Shown: positions 6,703-14,996 of the stretch, piece by piece
Layout: every line of letters starts with the position of its first letter
Position numbering within the stretch: the stretch's first letter is position 1
Position numbers and translations under genes: made by a program
Notes under the pieces: generated by a model
Databases searched by the model: none
Told to the model about the DNA's origin: nothing
The model's input: the letters and a program-made list of their open reading frames with translations, nothing else
Assembly: GCA_041670885.1 (NCBI GenBank)
Contig: JBAXYJ010000035.1
Coordinates: 1 to 16,999, forward strand
Length of the DNA: 16,999 nucleotides
Origin: JAJBWD01 sp041670885
GTDB lineage: Bacteria; Bacillota; Clostridia; Clostridiales; Clostridiaceae
Reading direction: 5' to 3'

Positions 6703-6720
6703 TAAGGGAGGTGCTTTTTT

Positions 6721-7005
6721 TTGAGGAAAAAATTCATAATATTTTCAATATTATTAAGTTCCATTATAATTTTAATTTCCGTTTTATATATAGGAAATGG
6801 TATTACAGATACTGTAAAGGAAAGCTCTAAGCTTAGAGTATATATTCTAAATAATCCATTAAAACTAAATATAGAATGGAAGGATAATATTCTTGATGTA
6901 AGTCTGTCCTCTATTTATAAAGCTGCAGATTATATTAAATCTTTCTTTATAATAAATGTTGCTGACAGGTTTATGGACACTTTTGTGTATAGAAATGTTT
7001 ACTGA
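6721..7005 (+). CDS. Small membrane-anchored protein at the yqxA position
   Basis: A 94-residue protein that I do not recognise. It starts at TTG 6721, with GGGAGGTG (6705-6712) 8 bases upstream across a run of T. Residues 5-26 form one hydrophobic segment (IIFSILLSSIIILISVLYIG), so it is probably held in the membrane with a short extracytoplasmic domain. The remainder is mildly amphipathic with no cysteines and no known motif. In B. subtilis the slot between spoIIP and lepA is occupied by yqxA, also a small protein with a membrane anchor; shared position suggests, but does not prove, a common origin. Being 18 bases behind spoIIP it is probably co-transcribed with it and made during sporulation. 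Confidence 0.75.
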   Translation: MRKKFIIFSILLSSIIILISVLYIGNGITDTVKESSKLRVYILNNPLKLNIEWKDNILDVSLSSIYKAADYIKSFFIINVADRFMDTFVYRNVY

Positions 7006-7008
7006 TTG

Positions 7009-7037
7009 TTGACAATAGAGTATGCTATAAGTATAAT
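7009..7037 (+). promoter_or_regulatory. Perfect-consensus sigma-A promoter for lepA-hemW
   Basis: TTGACA (7009-7014), a 17-base spacer and TATAAT (7032-7037) match the vegetative consensus at all 12 positions. It starts 4 bases after the preceding stop codon. Transcription would start near 7044, about 30 bases before lepA. It separates the housekeeping lepA unit from the sporulation genes upstream. Confidence 0.9.
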
Positions 7038-7075
7038 CTACTTGATTTACTATAATAGGGGGGTAACGGCAGTTT

Positions 7076-8881
7076 ATGCATAACGAAAGGCAGAGTTTAA
7101 TAAGAAATTTTTCAATAATAGCTCATATAGATCACGGTAAGTCAACACTGGCCGATAGGCTTTTGGAGTTTACCGGAACAGTTGAAAAAAGAGATATAAA
7201 AGAGCAGCTCTTAGATAATATGGATTTAGAGAGAGAAAGAGGCATTACCATCAAGGCTCAGGCTGCAACGTTAAAATATAAAGCAAAAGATGGAAAGATA
7301 TATACACTTAATCTAATAGATACCCCAGGGCATGTTGATTTTAATTACGAGGTATCAAGAAGCCTGGCTGCCTGTGAAGGAGCTGTTCTTGTAGTGGATG
7401 CAACTCAGGGAATTCAGGCTCAGACCCTTGGGAACTGTTATTTGGCAATGGATCATGATTTGGAGATAGTCCCTGTAATAAACAAGATCGACCTGCCAAG
7501 TGCCAGACCAGATGAAGTAAAGAAGGAAATAGAAGACATAATAGGGATAGAAGCAGATGATGCCCCTTTAGTTTCAGCTAAAACAGGTCTTAACATAGAG
7601 GATGTATTAGAGGCTATAGTAAAAAAAGTTCCGTTTCCAAATGGAGATGAAGAGGCTCCTCTTAAAGCTTTAATATTTGATTCTTATTATGACAGCTATA
7701 AAGGCGTAGTATGTCATATAAGAGTTGCAGACGGAAGACTTAAAATAGGGACTAACATTAAGCTTATGAATACCAATAAAGTTTGCGAGGTAACAGAGGT
7801 TGGCATATTTACTCCAAAATGGACACCTGTGGATACTCTGGGTGCCGGAGATGTTGGATATTTTACAGCTTCAATAAAAAATGTAAGAGACGCCAGAGTT
7901 GGAGATACAGTAACGGAAGATAAAAATGAAACAGATAAGCCGCTTCCGGGATATAGAAAGGCTGTTTCTATGGTATACAGCGGTATATATCCGGTAGACG
8001 GAGCAAAGTATGATGAGCTTAAAGAGGCCATAGAGAAACTTCAGCTAAATGATGCTTCACTATCCTTTGAGCTGGAAACATCTGCAGCTTTAGGCTTTGG
8101 ATTTAGATGCGGATTTTTAGGCCTTCTTCATATGGAAATTTTCCAGGAAAGAATAGAAAGAGAATTTAATTTAGATATAATCACAACATCACCATCAGTT
8201 ATATATAAAGTATACAAAACAGATGGCAGTTTAGTAGATATAACCAACCCTACAAATCTTCCTCCTATGACAGAGATAAACTATATGCAAGAGCCTGTTG
8301 TGAAGGCTCAGATTATATCTCCTACAGATTATGTGGGATCAATTATGGACCTTTGTCAGGAAAGAAGAGGAGTGTATATTGATATGCAGTATCTGGAAGC
8401 TACCAGAGTTGCTATAAACTATCATATACCTCTTAACGAAATAATATATGATTTCTTTGATGCTTTAAAATCAAGGACAAAAGGTTATGCCTCATTAGAC
8501 TATGAACTGGAGGACTATCAGAAGACTGAGCTTGTTAAGCTGGATATCCTGCTTAATGGTGATATAGTAGATGCCTTATCTATGATAGTCCCTGAGGAAA
8601 GAGCATATAAAAAGGGAAGGGGAATAGCAGAAAAACTTAAAGATATTATACCAAGGCAGCTGTTTGAAATCCCAATTCAGGCAGCAGTTGGTTCAAAGAT
8701 AATTGCAAGAGAAACTGTTAAGGCTCTTAGAAAAGATGTTTTAGCAAAATGCTATGGCGGAGATATTTCCAGAAAAAGGAAGCTATTAGAAAAGCAAAAA
8801 GAAGGAAAGAAGAGGATGAGACAGGTAGGATCAGTTGAGATACCTCAGGAGGCGTTTATGACTATTCTAAAGGTGGATTAA
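7076..8881 (+). CDS. lepA: Elongation factor 4 (LepA GTPase)
   Basis: A 601-residue translational GTPase that acts on ribosomes, proposed to back-translocate or to help 30S assembly. The G domain is complete: AHIDHGKS at 16-23 (P-loop), RERGIT in switch I, DTPGH at 82-86, NKID at 136-139 and SAKTG near 164. EF-G-like domains II, III and V follow, and the LepA-specific C-terminal domain carries YKKGRGIAEKLKDIIPRQLFE and GGDISRKRKLLEKQKEGKKRM. Length is normal (B. subtilis about 612). The start has an A-GGGGGGG tract about 12 bases upstream, rather far for a ribosome binding site, but RNFSIIAHIDHGKST at residue 10 leaves little room for another start. hemW follows after a single base. Confidence 0.97.
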   Translation: MHNERQSLIRNFSIIAHIDHGKSTLADRLLEFTGTVEKRDIKEQLLDNMDLERERGITIKAQAATLKYKAKDGKIYTLNLIDTPGHVDFNYEVSRSLAACEGAVLVVDATQGIQAQTLGNCYLAMDHDLEIVPVINKIDLPSARPDEVKKEIEDIIGIEADDAPLVSAKTGLNIEDVLEAIVKKVPFPNGDEEAPLKALIFDSYYDSYKGVVCHIRVADGRLKIGTNIKLMNTNKVCEVTEVGIFTPKWTPVDTLGAGDVGYFTASIKNVRDARVGDTVTEDKNETDKPLPGYRKAVSMVYSGIYPVDGAKYDELKEAIEKLQLNDASLSFELETSAALGFGFRCGFLGLLHMEIFQERIEREFNLDIITTSPSVIYKVYKTDGSLVDITNPTNLPPMTEINYMQEPVVKAQIISPTDYVGSIMDLCQERRGVYIDMQYLEATRVAINYHIPLNEIIYDFFDALKSRTKGYASLDYELEDYQKTELVKLDILLNGDIVDALSMIVPEERAYKKGRGIAEKLKDIIPRQLFEIPIQAAVGSKIIARETVKALRKDVLAKCYGGDISRKRKLLEKQKEGKKRMRQVGSVEIPQEAFMTILKVD

Positions 8882-8882
8882 G

Positions 8883-9992
8883 ATGGAAGAAGTATCTTTA
8901 TATATACATATTCCTTTTTGCAGGAGCAAGTGCTTTTATTGCGATTTTCCATCATTTGCGGGTATGGAGTATCTTATGGAGGATTACATAAAAGCTTTAA
9001 ATATTGAACTTGATAAGTATAAGGATTATATATTTAATACAATCTTTATAGGTGGGGGAACTCCCACCTATTTATCGTTAAAAAGCATAGAGCTCTTAGC
9101 AGAAGAAATAGGAAAACTTAATATAAAAAAGGGAGCTGAATTTACAATAGAGGCAAATCCAAAAACAGTTGACAGAGAAAAACTGGAAAAGTTTAAATCT
9201 ATGGGAGTAAACAGGATAAGCATAGGTCTTCAGTCAACTGATGACAAAATATTAAAAAAATTAAACAGGCCTCATTCCTTTAAAGATTTTATAGACAGCT
9301 ATAAGCTTATAAGGGCAGCAGGCTTTGATAATGTTAATATTGATATTATGTTTGCACTTCCTGATGAAAAATTAGAGGATCATATGAAAAAACTGGAGCA
9401 GGTAACAGCGCTAAGCCCGGAACATATATCCTGCTACAGTTTGATTGTGGAGGAAGGAACATATTTTTACAGGCTTGACAAAGAAAATAAATTAAATCTT
9501 CCAAGTGAAGAAGAATATAAAAAAATGTATGAGGAAACCATAAAATATTTAGAGAAAAATGGATATTTACAATATGAAATTTCCAATTTTGCAAAAAAAG
9601 GATATGAATGCAGACATAACCTGGTATATTGGAATCTAACTGGCTATATTGGTGCAGGCCTTGCTGCTCATTCTTATATAAACGGAAGAAGGCAGGAAAA
9701 CACAAGAGATATAAATCAGTATATAAGAGGAGAAGATGTAGTCATATCCTATCATGATAATTCTGAAAAAGATAATATGGAGGAATTTGTTTTTTTGGGA
9801 CTTAGGAAAAAACAGGGTATAAGTAAGAAAATATTTTTTAAAAAATTCGGGAAGGATATATATGAAGTTTACGAAAACATACTAAAAAAATGGGAAAGTT
9901 TAGGATATATAATAGATGATAATGGTTATATTTCCTTAACTTTAAAGGGGATTGAGATATCAAATTATATTATGTCTGATTTTATAAATTGA
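8883..9992 (+). CDS. hemW: Haem chaperone HemW, radical SAM (coproporphyrinogen III oxidase-like)
   Basis: A 369-residue radical SAM protein. The cluster motif IPFCRSKCFYCDF has cysteines at 13, 17 and 20, followed by F22. True coproporphyrinogen dehydrogenase HemN has a further cysteine at that place (CxxxCxxCxC), so this is the HemW branch, which binds haem and delivers it to respiratory enzymes. IFIGGGTPTYL (about 55-65) is the SAM-contacting glycine motif, SIGLQS lies near 115, and the C-terminal HemN-type domain contains EEFVFLGLRKKQGI. It begins one base after the lepA stop, with AGGTGG inside the lepA end as the binding site, so the two are co-transcribed. Older annotations may call it HemN. 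Confidence 0.93.
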   Translation: MEEVSLYIHIPFCRSKCFYCDFPSFAGMEYLMEDYIKALNIELDKYKDYIFNTIFIGGGTPTYLSLKSIELLAEEIGKLNIKKGAEFTIEANPKTVDREKLEKFKSMGVNRISIGLQSTDDKILKKLNRPHSFKDFIDSYKLIRAAGFDNVNIDIMFALPDEKLEDHMKKLEQVTALSPEHISCYSLIVEEGTYFYRLDKENKLNLPSEEEYKKMYEETIKYLEKNGYLQYEISNFAKKGYECRHNLVYWNLTGYIGAGLAAHSYINGRRQENTRDINQYIRGEDVVISYHDNSEKDNMEEFVFLGLRKKQGISKKIFFKKFGKDIYEVYENILKKWESLGYIIDDNGYISLTLKGIEISNYIMSDFIN

Positions 9993-10091
9993 AATTGAAG
10001 AAAAACAGAGAAATAAAAAGAAACAGAGAGTTAAATCAAAATATTTAATATAAATGTAGCATAATGAAAATATTTGGTTATAAATGATAAG

Positions 10092-10120
10092 TTGACAAAA
10101 ATATAGAGGAGTGATACTTT
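10092..10120 (+). promoter_or_regulatory. Promoter of the hrcA-grpE-dnaK-dnaJ operon
   Basis: TTGACA (10092-10097) is followed after 17 bases by TACTTT (10115-10120), with TG at 10112-10113 giving an extended -10. The -10 hexamer itself is weak (3 of 6). The CIRCE operator begins 13 bases downstream, around or just after the start point, where bound HrcA would block transcription. Confidence 0.7.
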
Positions 10121-10133
10121 TTAATCATAGCGA

Positions 10134-10160
10134 TTAGCACTCATCAAAGGTGAGTGCTAA
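10134..10160 (+). promoter_or_regulatory. CIRCE operator (HrcA binding site)
   Basis: TTAGCACTC (10134-10142), a 9-base spacer, and GAGTGCTAA (10152-10160) match the CIRCE consensus perfectly. It lies between the promoter and the hrcA ribosome binding site, so the operon represses itself through HrcA and is released on heat shock. Confidence 0.98.
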
Positions 10161-10175
10161 TAAAGAGGTGATATT

Positions 10176-11213
10176 ATGGATATGGATGAAAGAAAAATTC
10201 AAATACTGGCTTCTATTATAAAGGATTATATTGAAACGGCGGAACCGGTGGGATCCAGGACCATAGCCAAGAAATATGATTTAGGAATAAGCTCAGCTAC
10301 CATAAGAAATGAAATGGCAGACCTGGAAGATATGGGATACTTGGATAAAACCCACAGCAGCTCTGGAAGAAAGCCTTCTGATAAAGGCTACAGGCTTTAT
10401 GTAGATAAACTTATGGGTATACAATCTTTGTCCTATGAAGAAAAGCTATATATTAAAAATAAGATACTTGACTCTGCCATATATCAGGTTGACAGCATGT
10501 TAAAGCAGGCAGCATCTCTTATGAGCCAGCTTACTAATTTAATATCAGTAGCAAAAACTCCATCTATAAGCAAAAGTACAATAAAAGCACTCCAGCTTTT
10601 AAAAGTTAATAAGTCAGATGTGCTTTTGATAATAGTTACAAACAGCGGAATTATTAAAGATAATTTAGTTAGATTAACTAAACCGCTGGATGATGATATG
10701 CTTATTAAAATTAATAATCTTCTTAATTTAAAGCTTAGAAATCTTAATGTAGAGGAGATAAATCTTAAAGTAATTAATTCAATTAAAAATGATTTAAGAG
10801 GCTACGATGATTTATTTAATACTATAATTTCAGCTCTTTATGACAGCTTGGTAAATGAAGACAGTTCTAAAGTTATAGTTGAAGGAACATCTAACATATT
10901 TGACTGCCCTGAGTATAACAGCGTAGATAAAGCCAGAGATTTTTTATCTTTAATAAATGATGAAAAAGAAATGAAGGAAATGCTAAATAAAACTGGTACA
11001 TTAACTGTTACCATAGGCAGTGAAAATCAAGTAAAAAATGCTAAGGACTGCTCAATTATAACTGCTCAGTACACAGTTGGCGGTATGCCTATTGGATCCA
11101 TTGGAATAATAGGGCCTACCAGAATGCCATATTCTAAGATACTGAGTATTATGAATACAGTGGTTGCTGAGATAAATGGCAGCATCAGCAGGCATTATTA
11201 TGATGATAGATGA
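10176..11213 (+). CDS. hrcA: Heat-inducible transcription repressor HrcA
   Basis: A 345-residue repressor that binds CIRCE as a dimer and is kept active by GroEL in the known systems. The N-terminal winged helix (about 1-75) contains VGSRTIAKKYDLGISSATIRNEMADLEDMGYL, with the recognition helix near SSATIRNEMADLE, followed by HSSSGRKPSDKGYRLYVDKL (canonical forms read SAGRIPSDKGYR). The GAF-like and inserted dimerisation domains span the rest, ending NGSISRHYYDDR. ATG 10176 has AGAGGTGA 4 bases upstream; ATG at 10182 is a possible alternative. The gene heads its own operon right behind a perfect CIRCE, so it is autoregulated. grpE follows after 22 bases. Confidence 0.96.
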   Translation: MDMDERKIQILASIIKDYIETAEPVGSRTIAKKYDLGISSATIRNEMADLEDMGYLDKTHSSSGRKPSDKGYRLYVDKLMGIQSLSYEEKLYIKNKILDSAIYQVDSMLKQAASLMSQLTNLISVAKTPSISKSTIKALQLLKVNKSDVLLIIVTNSGIIKDNLVRLTKPLDDDMLIKINNLLNLKLRNLNVEEINLKVINSIKNDLRGYDDLFNTIISALYDSLVNEDSSKVIVEGTSNIFDCPEYNSVDKARDFLSLINDEKEMKEMLNKTGTLTVTIGSENQVKNAKDCSIITAQYTVGGMPIGSIGIIGPTRMPYSKILSIMNTVVAEINGSISRHYYDDR

Positions 11214-11235
11214 AATAAAATGATGGAGGAATATT

Positions 11236-11847
11236 ATGATTACAGAAAATATTGATGACAAGGAAGAAGAAGTTAAAGAAGAAGTTAAAGAAGAAGTTAA
11301 AGAAGAAGTTAAAGAGGAATCTAAAGCAGAGGATATAGAAGAAAAAACAGAAGAAGCTTCAAATGAAACAGTTGATGATTCAGCAAAAGATAAGGAATTA
11401 GAATCTTTAAAAGAAGAAAATAAACTTTTTTCCAATGAAATTGAAACTCTAAAGGACAGATTACTAAGGATAACAGCAGAGTATGAAAATTTCAGAAAGA
11501 GAACCATAAAAGAAAAAGAAGCTATATATAAAGACTCTTGTGCTGAAATAATCAAAACCATCCTTCCTGTTTTAGATAACTTAGAAAGAGCAGTAAATGC
11601 AGAGGGTGATTTAGAAAATTATAAAAAGGGCGTAGAAATGACACTAAGACAGTTTGATGACAGCTTTAAAAAGCTGGACATTGAGGAAATAGACACAAAT
11701 GTACCTTTTGATCCAAATTTTCATGAAGCAGTTATGCATATAGAAGATGAAAATTATGGGGAGAAAGAAATACTGGATGTATTTCAAAAGGGGTATAAAA
11801 AAGCAGATAAAATTATAAGACATAGTATTGTAAAGGTAGCAAATTAA
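11236..11847 (+). CDS. grpE: Nucleotide exchange factor GrpE
   Basis: A 203-residue co-chaperone that releases ADP from DnaK. The acidic N-terminal region (1-55) includes a repeated EEVK tract. A long coiled coil (about 55-115) contains LKDRLLRITAEYENFRKRT, and the beta domain contains FDPNFHEAVMHIED and ends with VFQKGYKKADKIIRHSIVKVAN, the family's C-terminal signature. The expected IKTILPVLDNLERA sits near 110-123. ATG 11236 is preceded by TGGAGGA. It lies between hrcA and dnaK as in most Firmicutes. The repeat tract makes the disordered N-terminus somewhat long, but the functional core is intact. Confidence 0.96.
   Translation: MITENIDDKEEEVKEEVKEEVKEEVKEESKAEDIEEKTEEASNETVDDSAKDKELESLKEENKLFSNEIETLKDRLLRITAEYENFRKRTIKEKEAIYKDSCAEIIKTILPVLDNLERAVNAEGDLENYKKGVEMTLRQFDDSFKKLDIEEIDTNVPFDPNFHEAVMHIEDENYGEKEILDVFQKGYKKADKIIRHSIVKVAN
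11266..11325 (+). repeat. 12-base tandem repeat inside grpE
   Basis: The unit GAAGAAGTTAAA occurs four times without change (11266-11313), followed by one decayed copy, GAGGAATCTAAA (11314-11325). It is in frame and encodes EEVK four times, then EESK. Whole-unit gain or loss would keep the frame, so copy number may vary between strains. Confidence 0.95.
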
Positions 11848-11868
11848 CAATTTAGGAGGTATTTTAAA

Positions 11869-13710
11869 ATGTCAAAAGTAATAGGAATTGATTTAGGAAC
11901 AACAAACTCATGTGTAGCAGTTATGGAAGGTGGAGATCCAGTAGTTATAGCAAACGCTGAAGGTTCAAGAACAACACCATCAGTAGTTTCTTTTCAGCCA
12001 AATGGTGAGAGATTAGCAGGTCAGGTAGCAAAAAGACAGGCTATTACAAACCCTGACAGGACAATATCATCCATAAAGAGACAGATGGGTTCAAATTATA
12101 AAGTAGATATTGATGGAAAGCAGTATACACCACAGGAAATATCAGCTATGATTCTTCAAAAAATCAAGGCTGATGCAGAAAGCTATCTGGGAGAAAAGGT
12201 AACTCAGGCAGTTATAACAGTTCCGGCATATTTTAATGACTCACAAAGACAGGCAACAAAGGATGCAGGAAAGATAGCAGGTCTTGAAGTCCTGAGAATA
12301 ATAAACGAGCCAACAGCAGCATCCTTAGCATATGGACTGGATAAAATGAATACAAATCAGAAGATACTTGTTTATGATTTAGGCGGCGGTACCTTCGATG
12401 TATCCATTCTGGAATTAGGCGACGGAGTATTTGAAGTTAAATCAACAAATGGTAATACAAAACTTGGCGGAGACGATTTTGACCAGGTAGTTATGAACTA
12501 TATAGCAGATACATTTAAAAATGAAAATGGAATTGATTTAAGAAATGATAAAATGGCTCTTCAGAGATTAAAAGAAGCAGCAGAAAAAGCAAAAATAGAA
12601 CTATCATCTTCAATGCAGACAACTATCAACCTTCCATTTATAACAGCAGATGCAGCAGGCCCAAAGCATATAGATATGAATTTAACCAGAGCTAAATTCA
12701 ATGAGATAACTCATAATTTAGTTGATGCAACAATAGAACCAATGAGAAAGGCATTAAAGGATGCTAATCTTTCATTAAATGAAGTTGATAAGGTAATTCT
12801 AGTTGGTGGATCTACAAGAATTCCGGCAGTTGTTGAGGCTGTTAAAAACTTTACAGGAAAAGAACCATCCAAGGGAGTTAATCCGGATGAATGTGTTGCA
12901 GTTGGAGCTGCTATTCAAGCAGGAGTTTTAACCGGAGATGTTAAAGATGTTCTTCTTCTTGATGTTACGCCTTTGACTCTTGGAATTGAAACTCTAGGAG
13001 GAGTAGCTACATCCTTGATTTCCAGAAATACAACAATACCAACAAGAAAGAGTCAGGTATTCTCAACAGCTGCAGATGGTCAGACCTCCGTTGAAATTCA
13101 TGTAGTTCAAGGTGAAAGACAGATGGCAGCAGATAATAAAACATTAGGAAGATTTACACTGTCAGGAATAGCACCTGCACCAAGAGGAGTTCCTCAGATA
13201 GAAGTAACCTTTGATATAGATGCTAATGGTATAGTTAATGTAGCAGCTAAGGATAAAGGAACTGGAAAAGAAGCTAATATTACAATAACAGCATCTACAA
13301 ACCTGAATGATGACGAAGTTGACAAAGCAGTTAAGGAAGCAGAAAGATTTGCAGATGAGGATAAAAAGAGAAAAGAAAGTATAGAAGTTAAGAATAATGC
13401 AGATCAGATAGTTTATCAGACAGAAAAGACTCTTAAGGAATTAGGAGATAAGGTATCAGGTGAGGATAAATCAAATGTTGAAGCTAAGCTTGATGACCTT
13501 AAAAAGGTAAAAGACGGAGAAGACATAGAAGCAATTAAAAAGGCAACAGAAGATTTAACTCAGGAATTCTACAAGGTATCATCCAAGATGTACCAGGCGG
13601 CAGGAGCAGATGCAGGTGCAGGTGCTGCAGGAGATCAGGAGCCTCAGCCTGAAGAGAAAAAGGATGATAATGTAGTAGATGCTGATTTTAAAGTTGATGA
13701 TGACAAATAA
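11869..13710 (+). CDS. dnaK: Chaperone protein DnaK (Hsp70)
   Basis: A 613-residue cytoplasmic Hsp70 that binds unfolded segments in an ATP-driven cycle with DnaJ and GrpE. The nucleotide-binding domain opens with GIDLGTTNSCVAVMEGG, then AYFNDSQRQATKDAG near 124-138, YDLGGGTFDVSILELG near 168-183 and VGGSTRIPAV near 309-318. The linker DVLLLDVTPLTLGIETLGG leads into the substrate-binding domain and helical lid. The tail is Ala/Gly-rich, then acidic, ending DADFKVDDDK. The length equals the Gram-positive form, which lacks the N-terminal insertion of proteobacterial DnaK. The ribosome binding site TAGGAGGT is near-perfect, 8 bases before ATG, consistent with high expression. Confidence 0.98.
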   Translation: MSKVIGIDLGTTNSCVAVMEGGDPVVIANAEGSRTTPSVVSFQPNGERLAGQVAKRQAITNPDRTISSIKRQMGSNYKVDIDGKQYTPQEISAMILQKIKADAESYLGEKVTQAVITVPAYFNDSQRQATKDAGKIAGLEVLRIINEPTAASLAYGLDKMNTNQKILVYDLGGGTFDVSILELGDGVFEVKSTNGNTKLGGDDFDQVVMNYIADTFKNENGIDLRNDKMALQRLKEAAEKAKIELSSSMQTTINLPFITADAAGPKHIDMNLTRAKFNEITHNLVDATIEPMRKALKDANLSLNEVDKVILVGGSTRIPAVVEAVKNFTGKEPSKGVNPDECVAVGAAIQAGVLTGDVKDVLLLDVTPLTLGIETLGGVATSLISRNTTIPTRKSQVFSTAADGQTSVEIHVVQGERQMAADNKTLGRFTLSGIAPAPRGVPQIEVTFDIDANGIVNVAAKDKGTGKEANITITASTNLNDDEVDKAVKEAERFADEDKKRKESIEVKNNADQIVYQTEKTLKELGDKVSGEDKSNVEAKLDDLKKVKDGEDIEAIKKATEDLTQEFYKVSSKMYQAAGADAGAGAAGDQEPQPEEKKDDNVVDADFKVDDDK

Positions 13711-13730
13711 ACAGTAAAAGTATAAACTAA

Positions 13731-13757
13731 TAAGGGATGGGTCTGACCCTTCCCTTA
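13731..13757 (+). promoter_or_regulatory. Stem-loop between dnaK and dnaJ
   Basis: TAAGGGATGGGT (13731-13742) pairs with ACCCTTCCCTTA (13746-13757) at 11 of 12 positions around a three-base loop. No T run follows, so it is unlikely to be a full terminator. It may protect the 3' end of dnaK mRNA after processing or lower dnaJ expression relative to dnaK; both are inference. Confidence 0.65.
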
Positions 13758-13782
13758 GTTATGCTGCAAGGTGGTGTAAAGG

Positions 13783-14925
13783 ATGGCAAATAAGGATTAC
13801 TATAGTATACTTGGAATAGATAAAAGTGCAGGCCAGGATGAAATAAGATCAGCATTTAGAAAATTGGCGATTAAATACCATCCCGATAAGAATAAAGGCG
13901 ATAAGACTTCAGAAGAAAAATTTAAAGAAATAAACGAAGCCTATCAGGTATTATCAGATCCTCAGAAAAAATCAAATTATGATCAGTTTGGAACCTCAGA
14001 ATTCGATGGAGGTCCTCAGGGAGCACAAGGATTTGGGGGCTTTGGCGGTTTTGACTCTGATTTTGGCGGTTTTGGTGATATTTTTGATTCTATTTTTGGA
14101 GGAGCAGGAAGAGGAACAAGATCAAGAAGGTCTCAGGCAGAACCAGGTGCTGATTTGGAGTATAATCTAATCCTGACCTTTGAAGAAGCTGTATTTGGCT
14201 GTGCAAAAGAAGTGTCAATAAATAGAAATGAAAAATGCGAAACTTGTAACGGAACAGGAGCAAAAAAGGGAACCTCACCTAAAACCTGTGATAAATGCGG
14301 AGGAGCCGGGCAGATAAGGGTACAAAGGCAAACTCCTCTAGGTACTATGTCCACTGTAGCTGTCTGCGATAAATGCCATGGAACAGGTAAGATAATTGAT
14401 GAACCCTGCAGTACCTGCCATGGAACAGGAAAAGAGAGAAAGCATCGCAAGATAAAAATAAATGTTCCGGCGGGTGTTGATACAGGAAATGTTATTCCTC
14501 TTAGAGGACAGGGAGAACATGGGACAAATGGAGGCCAAAGCGGCGACTTATATATTAATATAAGAGTTTCATCTCATCCTAAGTTTAAGAGAAACGGCTT
14601 TGATATATCCTTTGATACACATATTTCCTTTGGAATGGCAGTTATGGGAGCTGAAATATCAGTGGATACTGTAGATGGCCCTGTTAAGTATACAATTCCG
14701 GAAGGAACTCAAAGCGGAACGGTATTCAGACTTAGAGGAAAGGGAGTTCCCAGAGTTAACAGCAGCGGACGGGGAGATCAATACGTTAAGGTAATTGTTG
14801 ATGTTCCAAAAAAACTTAATGAAAAACAAAGGGAAGCTCTTAAAAATTTCATGAAAATATCAGGTGAAGATGTAAGTGATTATAAAGAATCATTTAAGGA
14901 TAAATTTAAAAGTAGTTTTAAATAA
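13783..14925 (+). CDS. dnaJ: Chaperone protein DnaJ (Hsp40)
   Basis: A 380-residue class I J-protein that delivers substrates to DnaK and stimulates its ATPase. The J domain (1-70) has the essential HPD at 33-35. A Gly/Phe-rich region follows (about 75-115), then a zinc-binding domain with four CxxCxGxG modules (CETCNGTG starting at C152, CDKCGGAG, CDKCHGTG, CSTCHGTG starting at C209). The C-terminal beta domains include PAGVDTGNVIPLRGQGEHG and dimerisation follows. All eight zinc cysteines are present. ATG 13783 is preceded by AAGGTGG and TGTAAAGG, a less perfect site than that of dnaK. It lies 72 bases behind dnaK, past a stem-loop. Confidence 0.97.
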   Translation: MANKDYYSILGIDKSAGQDEIRSAFRKLAIKYHPDKNKGDKTSEEKFKEINEAYQVLSDPQKKSNYDQFGTSEFDGGPQGAQGFGGFGGFDSDFGGFGDIFDSIFGGAGRGTRSRRSQAEPGADLEYNLILTFEEAVFGCAKEVSINRNEKCETCNGTGAKKGTSPKTCDKCGGAGQIRVQRQTPLGTMSTVAVCDKCHGTGKIIDEPCSTCHGTGKERKHRKIKINVPAGVDTGNVIPLRGQGEHGTNGGQSGDLYINIRVSSHPKFKRNGFDISFDTHISFGMAVMGAEISVDTVDGPVKYTIPEGTQSGTVFRLRGKGVPRVNSSGRGDQYVKVIVDVPKKLNEKQREALKNFMKISGEDVSDYKESFKDKFKSSFK

Positions 14926-14951
14926 GAAAATTACAATTTTATAACTAAAAT

Positions 14952-14981
14952 GACTTCGTTTCATTGAAACGAAGTTCTTTA
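14952..14981 (+). terminator. Hairpin with short T-rich tail between dnaJ and prmA
   Basis: ACTTCGTTTC (14953-14962) and GAAACGAAGT (14966-14975) are perfect 10-base arms around ATT, followed by TCTTT. This fits a moderate intrinsic terminator for the heat-shock operon. It ends only about 5 bases before the prmA ribosome binding site, so prmA probably depends on read-through. Confidence 0.65.
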
Positions 14982-14996
14982 ATATGGAGGAATAAA

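Noticed and set aside
1368..9992. Selenocysteine read-through at TGA stops (1368, 4035, 9990)
   Set aside because: The tRNA-Sec remnant prompted a check. Further stops follow quickly or the next gene starts there, and none of these families is known to contain selenocysteine.
11052..11561. Antisense open frame rich in serine opposite hrcA/grpE
   Set aside because: The repeated Ser-Ser-Leu-Thr pattern is the reverse reading of the EEVK repeat in grpE, so it is an artefact.
14090..14538. Several short antisense frames opposite dnaJ
   Set aside because: They mirror the glycine- and cysteine-rich repeats of dnaJ and have no independent coding signs.
14964..14996. Earlier start for prmA at 14964
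   Set aside because: It begins inside a terminator hairpin and has no ribosome binding site; ATG 14997 has GGAGGA and gives the normal family length.
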